DNA of 64,000 nt from assembly GCF_001746915.1 (NCBI RefSeq), contig NZ_MJGC01000051.1, positions 1 to 64,000 of the forward strand, written 5' to 3'. The notes beneath the pieces were generated by a model, which was not told where the DNA came from, searched no databases, and worked only from the letters and a program-made list of their open reading frames with translations. Of this stretch, positions 1-9,486 are shown in pieces. The translations under genes were made by a program, and so were the position numbers. This DNA comes from Desertifilum tharense IPPAS B-1220. GTDB taxonomy: Bacteria > Cyanobacteriota > Cyanobacteriia > Cyanobacteriales > Desertifilaceae. How positions within the stretch are numbered: position 1 is the first letter of the stretch; each line of letters begins with the position of its first letter.

Positions 1-4
1 AGGA

Positions 5-1420
5 GTGTATTTTACAGCATTTCTTCTCGCTTTTAGCAGAATTTCTTGTGGCTTGCTAGTAAAGTTAATATCTCTTGTATGCTCTGGATTAACTGTAAGT
101 GGATTAATGGGGTATTTCAGCAATCAGATAATATTTGAATTTATAATAACTTGGATTCTCGCAATCGCAGTCATCCTTACAAGTAATATTATCGCTCGAA
201 AAGCAGTAGAAGGAAATCAAGAATTTTCTTGGTTTAGAGAACAAGTAGTATTTTTGGCAGCAATAGGTGGCACTTCTTTCTACGGTTCGGATTTAACAGA
301 TGCTTGTTTTGATGGTGCAGATTTGCCACATACAGATTTCAGGAAGACAATTTTAACTAGAACTAGCTTTGAAGGCGCAACTAGATTAGATTTATCTCGA
401 TTGCGAGGAACTATCCTAGAACAGCCAAATGTGAGGAAATTGCTAACTACAAAGGTCGGTCAATATGAAGATTATACGGGAGCTAATTTTGAAGGAGCGA
501 GTCTAAAAAGAGCTGATCTAACTGGAGCTATCTTAAAAGAAGTTAAAGCATTAGATGCGGACTTTTCTGAAGCTACGCTTACAGGCGCTTGTATCGAAAA
601 TTGGAGTATTAATAGTGAAACTCGATTTACTGGAGTTCAATGCGATTATATTTATCGGGAATTAGATAAAAACGGTAAGCCAACTGCTCGATATCCAGTT
701 AGTCGTAATTTTGAGCCGGGAGAGTTCGAGTCTCTTTATCAACAAGTTGGGAATGTAGTAGAGTTGATTTTTCAGGAAGGGGAAAATTGGGAAGCTGCAC
801 TGTTTAGCTTGAAGAAGCTGCAAATTGAAGATGAGGAGTTGGGGTTAGAACTGAAAGGGATTGAAAAACGGGGTGACTTATGGGTGGTGAAAGTTACTCA
901 TAGTAAAGCGTTCTCTCGCCAGGAAGTTGAATTGCGCTTAAATAGCGCTTTTGATGAGATGAAGTTACAACTGGCGGCGAAAGAGAAACAGATTAATCAA
1001 TTATTGGGAATTGTGGAAGATCAAGCGGCTGCTTTGAAAAACTATAGCAAGCAACCGCTGGGAACGAGCAATAGCTTTTTTATTGTTGGGAGTACCATTA
1101 CTAATCTCTCAGCTTCTGGACAGATTGACTACCAAGAAGCGGTTAGCCAGGTTCGGAATGTGGTGGCGAATAATAGTAACTTAGCTGAAGCAAATCATTT
1201 GGCTCAGAGTTTGTTGACGCAACTTCAGAACCAGAATATTGCACCGACGCCGCTTCAACAAGCGGAATTAATTGAACAATTGATTCTCTTAGAGGCGCAG
1301 AAAGATGCGTTTTTCAAGCAGATTTTTGTGCAGCAGGGACAGCAATTTGCCGCAGCGATGCCGGATAGTGCTATAACTACCGCTGTTCGGAATGCGATCG
1401 CACAACTCACCCCCCGCTAG
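5..1420 (+). CDS. Pentapeptide-repeat membrane protein, 5' end possibly outside the window
   Basis: The frame is open to the left window edge; the first usable start in view is GTG at 5, so the true N-terminus may lie upstream. About 471 residues are visible. The first 65 hold two hydrophobic segments (about 5-35 and 45-63). Residues 90-135 and 155-200 contain pentapeptide repeats of the A(D/N)Lxx type (for example GANFEGASLKRADLTGA), which form a right-handed quadrilateral beta helix in known members. The region after 250 is charged and helical, with a probable coiled coil around 310-350, and the C-terminus is Gln/Ala-rich. No enzymatic domain is seen. The stop overlaps that of the convergent next gene within the palindrome CTAG. 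The class is clear; the role is unknown. Confidence 0.8.
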   Translation: MYFTAFLLAFSRISCGLLVKLISLVCSGLTVSGLMGYFSNQIIFEFIITWILAIAVILTSNIIARKAVEGNQEFSWFREQVVFLAAIGGTSFYGSDLTDACFDGADLPHTDFRKTILTRTSFEGATRLDLSRLRGTILEQPNVRKLLTTKVGQYEDYTGANFEGASLKRADLTGAILKEVKALDADFSEATLTGACIENWSINSETRFTGVQCDYIYRELDKNGKPTARYPVSRNFEPGEFESLYQQVGNVVELIFQEGENWEAALFSLKKLQIEDEELGLELKGIEKRGDLWVVKVTHSKAFSRQEVELRLNSAFDEMKLQLAAKEKQINQLLGIVEDQAAALKNYSKQPLGTSNSFFIVGSTITNLSASGQIDYQEAVSQVRNVVANNSNLAEANHLAQSLLTQLQNQNIAPTPLQQAELIEQLILLEAQKDAFFKQIFVQQGQQFAAAMPDSAITTAVRNAIAQLTPR

Positions 1421-1878
1421 TTTATGCTTTCCTTCCACATCCCGCAAATGGTATCCCCCGTGGCTTTAGCGAACTTTTGGACAATTAACGTGGAAATAAT
1501 GGCTGCGATCGCAGGCGCTAACCCCAAACTTGCGACTAAAATGGGTGCAATAACGCCAGCGGCTTGAGTCGATCCCCCCTTATACGCCGCCTCAATTTGC
1601 TGCATGGTTTTCCCGCCATCGCCAAACGGATCGCTACCGCACATCAAATCGTAGGCTTCGGCGTTCAAGCGCTTAAAGAGTCGCTGACCCAATTCTAAAG
1701 CCTTATCGGTATCCCCACCCCTAGGAACCGCCTCCAACATCTCCACATCAATTGAATCAATTGAAGCGCTTTCGGTTAAATCTGCTGCTAGGCGTTGCGC
1801 CTGTTTCCCCAGTTGAATTTGCAACGCTTCCTCATCAACCTCTGCTAGCTGTTGAACCAGATCGTTAATATCAGTCAT
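1417..1878 (-). CDS. Hypothetical protein with hydrophobic C-terminal half
   Basis: A 153-residue protein I do not recognise. The first 60 residues are acidic and helical (starting MTDINDLVQQLAEVDEEALQ). A middle part holds Asp/Gly-rich turns, and residues about 103-135 are a strongly hydrophobic Ala/Ile/Leu stretch that could be one or two membrane helices, followed by a short tail with one Cys. It starts 11 bases after the end of the HpnA-like gene and shares its direction, so the two may be co-transcribed. Its stop overlaps that of the convergent pentapeptide-repeat gene. No signal peptide and no known motif are visible. Confidence 0.65.
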   Translation of the reverse strand: MTDINDLVQQLAEVDEEALQIQLGKQAQRLAADLTESASIDSIDVEMLEAVPRGGDTDKALELGQRLFKRLNAEAYDLMCGSDPFGDGGKTMQQIEAAYKGGSTQAAGVIAPILVASLGLAPAIAAIISTLIVQKFAKATGDTICGMWKESIN

Positions 1879-1889
1879 AAATCATCCCT

Positions 1890-2879
1890 TCAATCGAGAT
1901 AACCCCGTGCTGTAAACCACTCTACTGCATCCTTCAGGGCGGTAGAAATGGGAGTTTGAGGTAAGCCTAACTCGCGGATAGCCTTCGCCGCACTATAGTA
2001 CATATATTGTTTCGCCATCCGTACCCCATCCAAGGGAACGCTAGGAGGTTTTCCCAAAGGTGCGAGAATCTTTTCATCTACCCAAGCGACGCTGTAGGGT
2101 ATCCAGGGGGGAAGGGAGTTCTGGGGGGCGGGAAGTCCGGTAAGGTCGGCCAGTTGGTCTAAAATAGCTTTGAGGCTGAGGTTTTGGTTGCCTAAGATAT
2201 AGCGATCGCCTTTTTTCCCTTTTTCCAACGCTAGCAAATGTCCCCACGCCACATCCCGCACGTCAATAAAGTTTAACCCCGTATCGAGATAAAACGGCAT
2301 CTGTCGCCGCAGAAAGCGCAGGATGATATCTCCGGTTGGCGTCGGTTTAATATCCCAAGGGCCGATCGGACTGCTAGGATTGACAATCACAATATCCTGT
2401 CCGTTTGCTGCGGCTTGAATAGCTTCCTGCTCTGCATAATACTTCGATTTCTTATAATCTCCCACCAGCTTTTCTACCGGAGACTGATAGGTTTCATCGG
2501 TAGGAACCCCAGAAGCTTGTACGCCAATAGCAGCAACGGAACTGGTGTAAACCGTGCGTTCAACTCCCGCCTGTTGCGCGGCGGCTAAAATATTGCGAGT
2601 GCCGATAACATTAGCTTGATACAGTTTATCCCGATCCGCCTGCCACAGGGAGTAATGCGCCGCAACATGAAATAAGAATTGACAGCCTTTGATTTTCTCT
2701 GCTAAATCTAAATCGGTTAGATCGCCTTGAACCCGTTCAACCGCCAATCCTTGGAGATTATCGAGATGACTATGAGGACGAACTAATACCCGAACGGGAT
2801 ACCCTTCTTGCAGCAGTAAGCGCACCAAATTCGCGCCGACAAACCCCGTCCCCCCGGTAACAAAGACTGGCTGTTTCAT
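1890..2879 (-). CDS. hpnA: NAD-dependent epimerase/dehydratase, HpnA-like
   Basis: A 329-residue extended short-chain dehydrogenase. The Rossmann nucleotide motif VTGGTGFVGANL lies near the N-terminus, TSSVAAIG supplies the catalytic Ser region, and a YxxxK motif is present in DYKKSKYYAEQ. Overall it resembles dihydroflavonol reductase-like HpnA, the sugar epimerase associated with hopanoid synthesis. The start at 2879 is preferred over an upstream in-frame ATG at 2912 because a strong AGGAGGTG ribosome site lies just upstream and the N-terminus then begins directly at the first beta strand. The PIN toxin gene ends 20 bases upstream, so all three genes may share a transcript. No other hopanoid gene is in the window, so the pathway assignment is inferred. 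Confidence 0.8.
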   Translation of the reverse strand: MKQPVFVTGGTGFVGANLVRLLLQEGYPVRVLVRPHSHLDNLQGLAVERVQGDLTDLDLAEKIKGCQFLFHVAAHYSLWQADRDKLYQANVIGTRNILAAAQQAGVERTVYTSSVAAIGVQASGVPTDETYQSPVEKLVGDYKKSKYYAEQEAIQAAANGQDIVIVNPSSPIGPWDIKPTPTGDIILRFLRRQMPFYLDTGLNFIDVRDVAWGHLLALEKGKKGDRYILGNQNLSLKAILDQLADLTGLPAPQNSLPPWIPYSVAWVDEKILAPLGKPPSVPLDGVRMAKQYMYYSAAKAIRELGLPQTPISTALKDAVEWFTARGYLD

Positions 2880-2898
2880 GTTGCTGGTTACACCTCCT

Positions 2899-3351
2899 TT
2901 AACGATCGCCAATCATATCCTGGGGAAGCGCGATCGCAATCCCTGGTAAACCTGTAAAATCAGTTGGGTTTAAAGTCAAAATATGGTTAATTCCAGACCC
3001 TAGCATCACAGCAACAATCCGCACATCATGGGTTCGTTTACCCATAACCTGATGCTCTGTCACCAAATTTAGCCAAGTCGGAAAGATTTGCGGGGTTTCA
3101 TTAATTAGGGGAAAACGCTCTAGAAGTTGATTGATAATAGCGCGCGTTTGTTCGGTAGACCATCCCAAACCATTCACATCAATTGGACGAGTTGCGACTA
3201 CCCAAAGTTCAACTAACACTTGTGCTGTTAGATAGCATTCATCCCCTCGGCTGAGCAGTAAAGATATCGTCTCTGTGACTAGCTGATGTTGGGCATCTGA
3301 TGGGTTAGTGAAGCGTAAAATAATATTAGTGTCTAGAAGATATTGGGTCAT
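2899..3351 (-). CDS. PIN-domain toxin, VapC-like
   Basis: A 150-residue PIN-domain protein. The acidic ribonuclease residues are visible as Asp in LLDTNIILR near the N-terminus, Glu in VLVELWVV, and Asp in THDVRIVAVML. PIN toxins of the VapC family cleave RNA and are held inactive by a cognate antitoxin. The start codon overlaps the stop of the upstream small gene (TAATG), a usual arrangement for antitoxin-toxin pairs and translational coupling. Target RNA is unknown. Confidence 0.85.
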   Translation of the reverse strand: MTQYLLDTNIILRFTNPSDAQHQLVTETISLLLSRGDECYLTAQVLVELWVVATRPIDVNGLGWSTEQTRAIINQLLERFPLINETPQIFPTWLNLVTEHQVMGKRTHDVRIVAVMLGSGINHILTLNPTDFTGLPGIAIALPQDMIGDR

Positions 3352-3596
3352 TACTCGTAAATATTGCCCCGATCGAAGGCGATATTTTGAAGGCTAATAC
3401 CCGTCTGGGGAAGCTGTTTCACCCATACCTGAAAATCATCTGCTCTCTCTGCTGGCGTGGCTCGCTGCCAAAAGGGAGTAGTCTGGGTGCGCTGTTTGAG
3501 AGCAACAACAAATTCTGCAATTTCTCTGAGTTCAACTTCACTCAATTTATCAATTTCTTGCTTGAGATCTTCTCTAAGCATAACCCCAAATGCCAC
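3351..3596 (-). CDS. Antitoxin partner of the PIN toxin
   Basis: An 81-residue protein directly before and overlapping the PIN toxin gene by one base. The N-terminal half is helical and charged (LREDLKQEIDKLSEVELREI), followed by a Trp- and Pro-containing tail that could wrap the toxin. It resembles the small DUF2281-like or VapB-like antitoxins common next to cyanobacterial PIN genes, though a DNA-binding fold is not certain from sequence. The assignment rests mainly on position and size. Antitoxins of this type usually repress their own promoter, but no operator was identified. Confidence 0.7.
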   Translation of the reverse strand: MAFGVMLREDLKQEIDKLSEVELREIAEFVVALKQRTQTTPFWQRATPAERADDFQVWVKQLPQTGISLQNIAFDRGNIYE

Positions 3597-3679
3597 TAAA
3601 AGCCTTATTCTTTATCTTAACATAAAAGACTCAAAAGCTTCTTTGACTTTCTCGTAATCTTTCGCAAACCTAAACTCAA

Positions 3680-6469
3680 TCAAGTCTTCCGCTTTGTCAA
3701 TCGAATTTTAGCATCATCTAATAAATCGTAGATGACGGGAACCACAATTAAACTGAGTAACGTAGAGGTAACTAACCCGCCAATAATTGCCACTGCCATT
3801 GGGGCGCGGAGTTCTGAACCTGCACCAATTCCTAATGCAATCGGTAACATCCCTAAAATCGTAGAAGTAACCGTCATTAAGATGGGGCGGAGTCGAGTTG
3901 GAACCGCCTCTAAAATGGCTTCCCTACGGCTTTTTCCGGAATGGCGTAACTGATTGACATAATCCACAATTAACACCGCATTTTTATCCGTTAATCCTAA
4001 TAGGAAAATCAAGCCAATTAGGGAAATCATCCCAAAATCGCTTTGCACAATCAACAGCCCTAACATCGCCCCAACCACCGATAGCGGTAGAGAGAAAAAG
4101 ATGACTAACGTATCAGTGACGCTGCGAAAGGCGATAAACAGCACAATTACCATACAAATCAGCGACAGGGCTAAGGTAGAACCAAAGCTGCGAAGAATCT
4201 CATTAACGCGGGCGGAGTCTCCTCCTAAATCGAGGGTAATCTCTGGAGGGAGTACCGCTTGGGCTTGGGCGACAGCGAGATCCGTTGCTTCACCGATCGC
4301 AATCCCTTGTCCTAAATTAGCGCTAATTGTAGCAATGCGTCGCCCGTCGTTGCGGTGAATTTGCTGAATGGTTCCACCTGCGTTCTCATCGGCGGTGGTT
4401 GAGACATCCTCTAAGCCGGGGATATTTTCTAGGCGGGTTCTAACCTGGTTGGCGGCTTGGTTGAGGGCTGCCAAGTCTTCCCCAACAATTCGCAGTTGCA
4501 CGGGCTTTTCGCCGCCTGTATCGACAAATTGAATATCTTCGATGCTGGTGGAAACGCCTGCAATTCGGGGTAACTGGGTGCGGAAACGGTCTTGAATATC
4601 GGCGGTAGAGAGAGTGCGATCGCGCTTAAGTCTCACATAAATATTACCCCGGTTCGGTTCCCCTTGCCGAGAACCCACCACCGTGTAAACGCTTTCCACC
4701 TCTGGCGAATTCAGGACAAACTCATCTAAGCGCCGCGCCACCTGTAAAGATTGATCCAAGGGATTGAACGCGGGTAATTCTGGCGCAACAGGGGAACCCT
4801 CCCCCGGCGGAATTTGCGTGGGATCGACTCCAGGAGGCAGTTGGGCAGGGTCAAAACCTTCGGGAAGTTGATTGAGATCAAAACCAGAACTCTCGCCCTC
4901 AAGGGTCTGCTGATTGCCATTGAGGGCTGCTAGCAATTCTGGGGGAACTTGCGGCAAAGGAGCGGTATAGGTAATGTTAAACTCGCCCCGGTCTAATTTG
5001 GGGATAAAGCCTTTGGGAATTAAGGGAATTAAACCAATTCCAATCACTAGACTCAAGATGGAAATGCCTACCACAAACCAGCGATGTTCTAACGCCCAGT
5101 GGAGGAGGTTGCGATAGCGACGGTGAAACCCTGTGGGGGGCTGATTCTCAGCGGCTGGAGAGTCGCTTCTGGGGGCTTTGGGTTTTAGCCAATAGGCCGC
5201 TAGCATGGGCGATAGGGTACGCGCGACTAGCATAGAAATTAGCATCGCCGCCGAGATGGTTAAACCAAAGGGGCGGAAAAATTGCCCTAATACGCCTCCC
5301 ATATTCCCAACTGGGATAAACACCGCCGCGACGGTAAAGGTAGCGGCTGCAACGGTTAAGCCAATTTCATCAGTGGCTAGCATAGCAGCTTGACGGGGAG
5401 GTTCGCCGCGTTCGATGTGGCGACAGATATTTTCTACATCAACGATCGCATCATCGACAATACTCCCGACAATTAAAGCTAGGGCGAGTAAGGTGATCGT
5501 CTCTAGGTTAAACCCAAAGATTGCCATCACGATGAAGGTTCCTAGCAGGGAGGCGGGAATGGCTAAGGCGGAAATGACGGTTGCCCGCCAATCCCACAAA
5601 AAGGGGAAAATGACGAGGGATGCAATAATAATGGCGAGGATCAAGGCATCAATGGTTGAACCTGTCGCTTCCCGGATATAGTCGGCTTGAGTTGCAGCTA
5701 GAGATATTTGAATTTCGGGTAATTCGGCTTGCAGTTCTTGGATGGTATCTTCAACAGCTTGGGCAACTTCTAGGGTATTGGCCTCGCCTTGTTTGATAAT
5801 TTGAATGGCTAGGGCTTGATTGCCATTAAAGCGGACGAGGGTTCCGGCTTGGCTAAAGGCTTGGGTTGGGTCGCTCAGTTGGGTAAGATTGAATTCAACA
5901 GGTTCGCCCAAGACATCAACGCGCAAGACTCCGGGCAAAGCGGCGATCGCGCTAACAATGCGATCGCGGGTAATTTGTTGTAAACTCTCTAAATCCTGGG
6001 TATTGCTTTCAATGGCATAACTCGCCACCGATGCTTCATTCAGGTTAATGGGGATAATCCGCGAAGTTGCCCCTGGGGGTAATTGTAAATCGGCTAAGGC
6101 TTCCTCAACCTGCTGGGTAGATTGGGCTAAGTTCGTCCCCACTTCAAAGCGCAGATTCACCACCGACTGCCCAGGATAACTGGTCGAACCCACATCTGTC
6201 ACCCCTGCGAGTCCTTCGAGTTCTTGTTCGATGGGAAGGGTGAGTTGCTGTTCGGTGTCTAAGGCGGTACTTAAAGGTGCAGAGGCGTTAACCACCACCA
6301 CCGGAAAGGTAATATCCGGGAATAAAGCATATTGAAACGAACTAAATGCTAAAATTCCGGCAACGGCAATCCCTAACCAAAAGCTGACCGTTAACCACGG
6401 ACGCCGAATGGCTAAACGAGAGATATTCAGGCGTTCTCGCCATCGCGGTTGCTGACTTGGTTCCACCAT
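3680..6469 (-). CDS. RND efflux transporter, AcrB/HAE1-like
   Basis: A 929-residue inner-membrane pump of the resistance-nodulation-division family. A first membrane helix lies near residues 28-50. The RND motif GSIVDDAIVDVENI, with the paired Asp of the proton relay helix, is present, as is DKNAVLIVDYVNQL in the second half. Hydrophobic blocks are placed as in the two-repeat 12-helix topology. It is shorter than the usual 1020-1080 residues; the missing length appears to be in periplasmic loops, one of which is Pro/Gln-rich (residues about 510-560). No membrane fusion protein or outer-membrane channel gene is adjacent, so it must pair with a distant partner. The substrate cannot be inferred. 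Confidence 0.88.
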   Translation of the reverse strand: MVEPSQQPRWRERLNISRLAIRRPWLTVSFWLGIAVAGILAFSSFQYALFPDITFPVVVVNASAPLSTALDTEQQLTLPIEQELEGLAGVTDVGSTSYPGQSVVNLRFEVGTNLAQSTQQVEEALADLQLPPGATSRIIPINLNEASVASYAIESNTQDLESLQQITRDRIVSAIAALPGVLRVDVLGEPVEFNLTQLSDPTQAFSQAGTLVRFNGNQALAIQIIKQGEANTLEVAQAVEDTIQELQAELPEIQISLAATQADYIREATGSTIDALILAIIIASLVIFPFLWDWRATVISALAIPASLLGTFIVMAIFGFNLETITLLALALIVGSIVDDAIVDVENICRHIERGEPPRQAAMLATDEIGLTVAAATFTVAAVFIPVGNMGGVLGQFFRPFGLTISAAMLISMLVARTLSPMLAAYWLKPKAPRSDSPAAENQPPTGFHRRYRNLLHWALEHRWFVVGISILSLVIGIGLIPLIPKGFIPKLDRGEFNITYTAPLPQVPPELLAALNGNQQTLEGESSGFDLNQLPEGFDPAQLPPGVDPTQIPPGEGSPVAPELPAFNPLDQSLQVARRLDEFVLNSPEVESVYTVVGSRQGEPNRGNIYVRLKRDRTLSTADIQDRFRTQLPRIAGVSTSIEDIQFVDTGGEKPVQLRIVGEDLAALNQAANQVRTRLENIPGLEDVSTTADENAGGTIQQIHRNDGRRIATISANLGQGIAIGEATDLAVAQAQAVLPPEITLDLGGDSARVNEILRSFGSTLALSLICMVIVLFIAFRSVTDTLVIFFSLPLSVVGAMLGLLIVQSDFGMISLIGLIFLLGLTDKNAVLIVDYVNQLRHSGKSRREAILEAVPTRLRPILMTVTSTILGMLPIALGIGAGSELRAPMAVAIIGGLVTSTLLSLIVVPVIYDLLDDAKIRLTKRKT

Positions 6470-6725
6470 ACACCCAGAGACTTCACAGTATTTAGTTATC
6501 CTAGCGTCCCGTTTTGGGTTTGCCTAGAGACAGGGGTTCTGATGCAGAAAGCGCCGCTATTAGGGGTGATGGGGGTTACAGGTAGACGTTGAGTTTGGTG
6601 GCGGTTGATGATGAGGGCGATCGCGCTTAGACTTGAGTAAATTCACGAGGTTTCTACCTTTTGGATCGCACAGAACCTGGGGAAGCTACGCGATAGTAGA
6701 GTTATCGAGTTCAAGCCATCCAGAA

Positions 6726-6920
6726 ATGTTTACCCTGCAACTCATCCCCGGTGCAATTTCTGAAATCCTGGCTAGCAGCAGCGAAACAGGGACTCTCACC
6801 CTCGCTGACCGTTATGGACTCCTGGCTGCTATTCTAGATGAGTCTTTGGCTGAAGAAGAACGACGCGCTGTTAACCGTCTGCTGTTCGCCGTTCGCAAAG
6901 GTCGCGTCAGAGTGCTATAG
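6726..6920 (+). CDS. Small hypothetical protein
   Basis: A 64-residue protein, mostly helical, with an acidic middle (LDESLAEEERRAVNRLLF) and a basic end (RKGRVRVL). The ATG at 6726 is preferred over an in-frame upstream start at 6633 because the upstream residues look like translated non-coding DNA. Its size and composition resemble small conserved cyanobacterial proteins of unknown function. It stands alone between the RND pump and the Uma2 gene. There is no convincing ribosome site, so confidence is moderate. Confidence 0.5.
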   Translation: MFTLQLIPGAISEILASSSETGTLTLADRYGLLAAILDESLAEEERRAVNRLLFAVRKGRVRVL

Positions 6921-7006
6921 TTTTAAGTGCCTTGTCCTAAGCGTTATGGCTACAGCGATATCTTCAGCGATCGCCTAAGCGTGTGGAGTTGTTCTGAAGC
7001 GTTTTA

Positions 7007-7606
7007 TCAAATTTTTGCCATCCGTAACCCAAATCCAGGTAACTCTGGTTCGCAGCTAACGGTTTCAGGATTTTCTAATCGATCGGGTTCTTGATGGGGA
7101 CGATAGAGGTAAACCTGGCGATTTTTACGATCGATTAAAAGACCTAGGCTTGCACCATTATCCATATATTCTTGCATCTTATCTTGCCATTCCTTTAAGT
7201 TATCGCTTTGAGAGCGTAACTCAATGACGAAATCTGGGCAAATGGGTGCAAAAGAAGCTTTTTGCTCTTCGCTTAAGGCATTCCATCGTTCTAGTTTAAT
7301 CCATGAGGCATCCGGAGATCGAGTCGCCCCATTAGGCAGCGTAAAGCCGGAACTAGAGTCAAAAACCTCGCCCGTTCCCTCTTGTTCAGCCCAATTTCCC
7401 AATTGCAGGATAATCTTAAAATTGCGGTTCCCTGTATCAGAAAACGCGGGTGGCATAATCATAACTTCTCCAGTAGCAGTCCGTTCAATTCTTAAATCCC
7501 GATTAGCATGACAAAGTTCATAGAACTGTTCGGTACTCATCCACTCAATCGCCGGAAGCGTTACGGTTAGGGGAATGCTTTGGGTTTGAATTCGTAATGT
7601 CGTCAT
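7007..7606 (-). CDS. Uma2 family protein (DUF820), putative endonuclease fold
   Basis: A 199-residue Uma2 protein. Diagnostic segments are GEVMIMPPAFSDTGNRN in the first third, SPDASWI, and CPDFVIELRSQSDNLKEW, followed by the basic GASLGLLIDRKNRQVYLY block. The fold is that of PD-(D/E)xK nucleases, and Asp and Glu at the expected places are present. Biological roles are mostly unknown, although the family is greatly expanded in cyanobacteria. The ATG at 7606 fits the family N-terminus better than 7708. This gene gives the reading used to recognise the broken Uma2 copy near 16.2 kb. Confidence 0.88.
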   Translation of the reverse strand: MTTLRIQTQSIPLTVTLPAIEWMSTEQFYELCHANRDLRIERTATGEVMIMPPAFSDTGNRNFKIILQLGNWAEQEGTGEVFDSSSGFTLPNGATRSPDASWIKLERWNALSEEQKASFAPICPDFVIELRSQSDNLKEWQDKMQEYMDNGASLGLLIDRKNRQVYLYRPHQEPDRLENPETVSCEPELPGFGLRMAKI

Positions 7607-7724
7607 GTTGTTTTGACTACCTCTTGTGCGATCGTTATCGTTGAAATTAGGTAACTCTCGCCAACTCCAGGCAATCCGCGATCGCAGTTGCGCTATACTT
7701 ACAATCATATTGAATCGATGGATT

Positions 7725-8393
7725 GTGGAAAATCTGGTTCTCCTCGTTCCCCAAGGCGCAGAATATCAAGCGGTTTGTCGCGGTTTAAAGCAGCATCCCG
7801 GAACCGTTCCTTTCGTTCTCCCAATTCCAGTAGGAGTCAATGCAGTACGGCGATATCTGCAAACTTGGAAACAACTCCCCAAACAGGTATACGTTTTGGG
7901 ATTATGCGGCAGCCTCAATCCAGAGTATCAGGTCGGCGAGGTGGTGCTGTATCAAAAATGCCTGTATGTTCGGGAAGAATTACACAAACAGGACTGTCAT
8001 CCAGCTTTAACGGCAACTCTGCAAACTCAACTCAATTCTAAGATGAAATGGGCAACAGCCCTAACGTGCGATCGCATTCTTCACCTCGCCGCAGACAAGC
8101 GCAACCTAGGCGAAACCTACAACGCTGATATTGTGGACATGGAAGGGTTCGCCGTTTTAGATATCCTCAGTCCCCTGGGGGTAGAGGTTGCCATGTTACG
8201 AGTCGTCAGCGATGATTGCAATGGCGATTTACCCAATTTAGCAGGAACCCTAAGCGAGGAAGGGGCTTTACTTCCCCTCCCCCTAGCAATACGAATGATT
8301 CGCCAACCCCTCGCGGCTTCTCGTTTAATTCGCGGTTCCCTGAAAGCCTTGCAGGTTTTGCAAACACTCGCTCAAACTTTAAACTTCTCCTAG
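7725..8393 (+). CDS. Nucleoside phosphorylase-fold protein (MTA/SAH nucleosidase-like)
   Basis: About 222 residues of the purine nucleoside phosphorylase/UDP family fold. Visible features are VLGLCGSLNPEYQVGEVV (phosphate/ribose-loop Gly-rich strand), DIVDMEGFAVLD (the Met-Glu that binds ribose in MTA/SAH nucleosidases) and LRVVSDDCNGDLP, which supplies the catalytic Asp. It probably cleaves or phosphorolyses a nucleoside, but the substrate is not clear. The frame is open upstream to 7626. The start is uncertain: GTG at 7725 or TTG at 7710 avoid running into the divergent Uma2 promoter and begin close to the first beta strand. The end overlaps the convergent glycosyltransferase by 15 bases. 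Confidence 0.72.
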   Translation: MENLVLLVPQGAEYQAVCRGLKQHPGTVPFVLPIPVGVNAVRRYLQTWKQLPKQVYVLGLCGSLNPEYQVGEVVLYQKCLYVREELHKQDCHPALTATLQTQLNSKMKWATALTCDRILHLAADKRNLGETYNADIVDMEGFAVLDILSPLGVEVAMLRVVSDDCNGDLPNLAGTLSEEGALLPLPLAIRMIRQPLAASRLIRGSLKALQVLQTLAQTLNFS

Positions 8394-9359
8394 AATTTGG
8401 TTATAGGTTGATAGCAGATATTTAGGAGAAAACCGCGTTATCCAATAACCCGCAATAATCAGCGCCAAAGCGATAAAGACGATGGGTAAAGCGAAGGGAA
8501 AATACAGCAGATTTATCGGTTTATTAACAAACATTCGTCCTAACCGATTGTGCAAAACTGCTAATTTTCCAGATGTACCCGACATTACCGGATCGTTTTG
8601 AATGGAGTGAGGCTTGGAAGAGTCTTGCGATAATCGCTTTTGCCAATAATAATCGTAACCAATCAACAGAAACCGCCAGACAAAATGCGACAGTCCATTC
8701 GGGGGTGCATGAGTTGCCTTAGCTTGAGGTTGCTTCCAAATTTGATATCCTAAACAGCGTAATTGTTGGGCATGAAGGACACAATTTCCCCGGTAAAGCG
8801 GTAAGTCTGTAGGAATGGGATGCTGAAGCAGAAACTCCCGCCGAAAAGCCACATTATTGAGAAAATATTGCGAAGTAGGGTTCAGCGCCCGCTCTGCGGT
8901 AAACTGCGGGAAAATGTAAACCAGTGCCATTGCCGTGCCGTATGGCCCCTTTCCTCGCGTGGCTGTTTCTCCTGCCACAACTTGAATAGCGGGATTTTGC
9001 GTAAAGCTTTTTAGCATTGTCTGCAACCAGGTAGGTTCGTACAAACAATCGGAATCATAATAAACGACAATATCCCCGGTTGCCAGTTTCGCCCCTAACA
9101 TCTTGGCTTGGTAATAGCGAGTTCCAAGGGGTGCGTCATGTACTTTAATCCAAGGATAGGTTTGGCAGAGTTGTGCTAATAAATCAGGTGGCGTATCGCC
9201 GCTTTCAATGAGAATGACTTCATTGGCTAAGGTTGGGGAAAGCGTTTGTTTTGCTAAAGTAGAGAGCGATCGCACTAATCCTTTTACCTCAGCATTCGCC
9301 AAATTTTCCGTTTCTAAAATAATCGAAAAACGGGGTAATTGATTGGGGGAGACTTCCAT
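8379..9359 (-). CDS. Glycosyltransferase family 2
   Basis: A 326-residue GT-A fold enzyme. The N-terminal half has the nucleotide-sugar domain, with the metal-binding DxD in VVYYDSDCLYEPTWL and the preceding ARY-like region GTRYYQAKMLGAKLATGD. A later block (RREFLLQHPIPTDLPLYRGN) resembles the acceptor side. A hydrophobic helix near residues 283-305 suggests membrane attachment by the C-terminus. It is likely involved in lipid- or polysaccharide-linked glycosylation. No neighbouring sugar genes are present to specify the product. Confidence 0.82.
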   Translation of the reverse strand: MEVSPNQLPRFSIILETENLANAEVKGLVRSLSTLAKQTLSPTLANEVILIESGDTPPDLLAQLCQTYPWIKVHDAPLGTRYYQAKMLGAKLATGDIVVYYDSDCLYEPTWLQTMLKSFTQNPAIQVVAGETATRGKGPYGTAMALVYIFPQFTAERALNPTSQYFLNNVAFRREFLLQHPIPTDLPLYRGNCVLHAQQLRCLGYQIWKQPQAKATHAPPNGLSHFVWRFLLIGYDYYWQKRLSQDSSKPHSIQNDPVMSGTSGKLAVLHNRLGRMFVNKPINLLYFPFALPIVFIALALIIAGYWITRFSPKYLLSTYNQILGEV

Positions 9360-9486
9360 AACTCACTCCTGCTGAATCACACATTTCAAGCATTCTGGAT
9401 GCCAACACAGGTCTAACCTTACTTCTTCCTACAATTGAAGTAAGTCGCTTTACTTATTATTCAGATCCGTTAGTCAGGAAGAGTCA

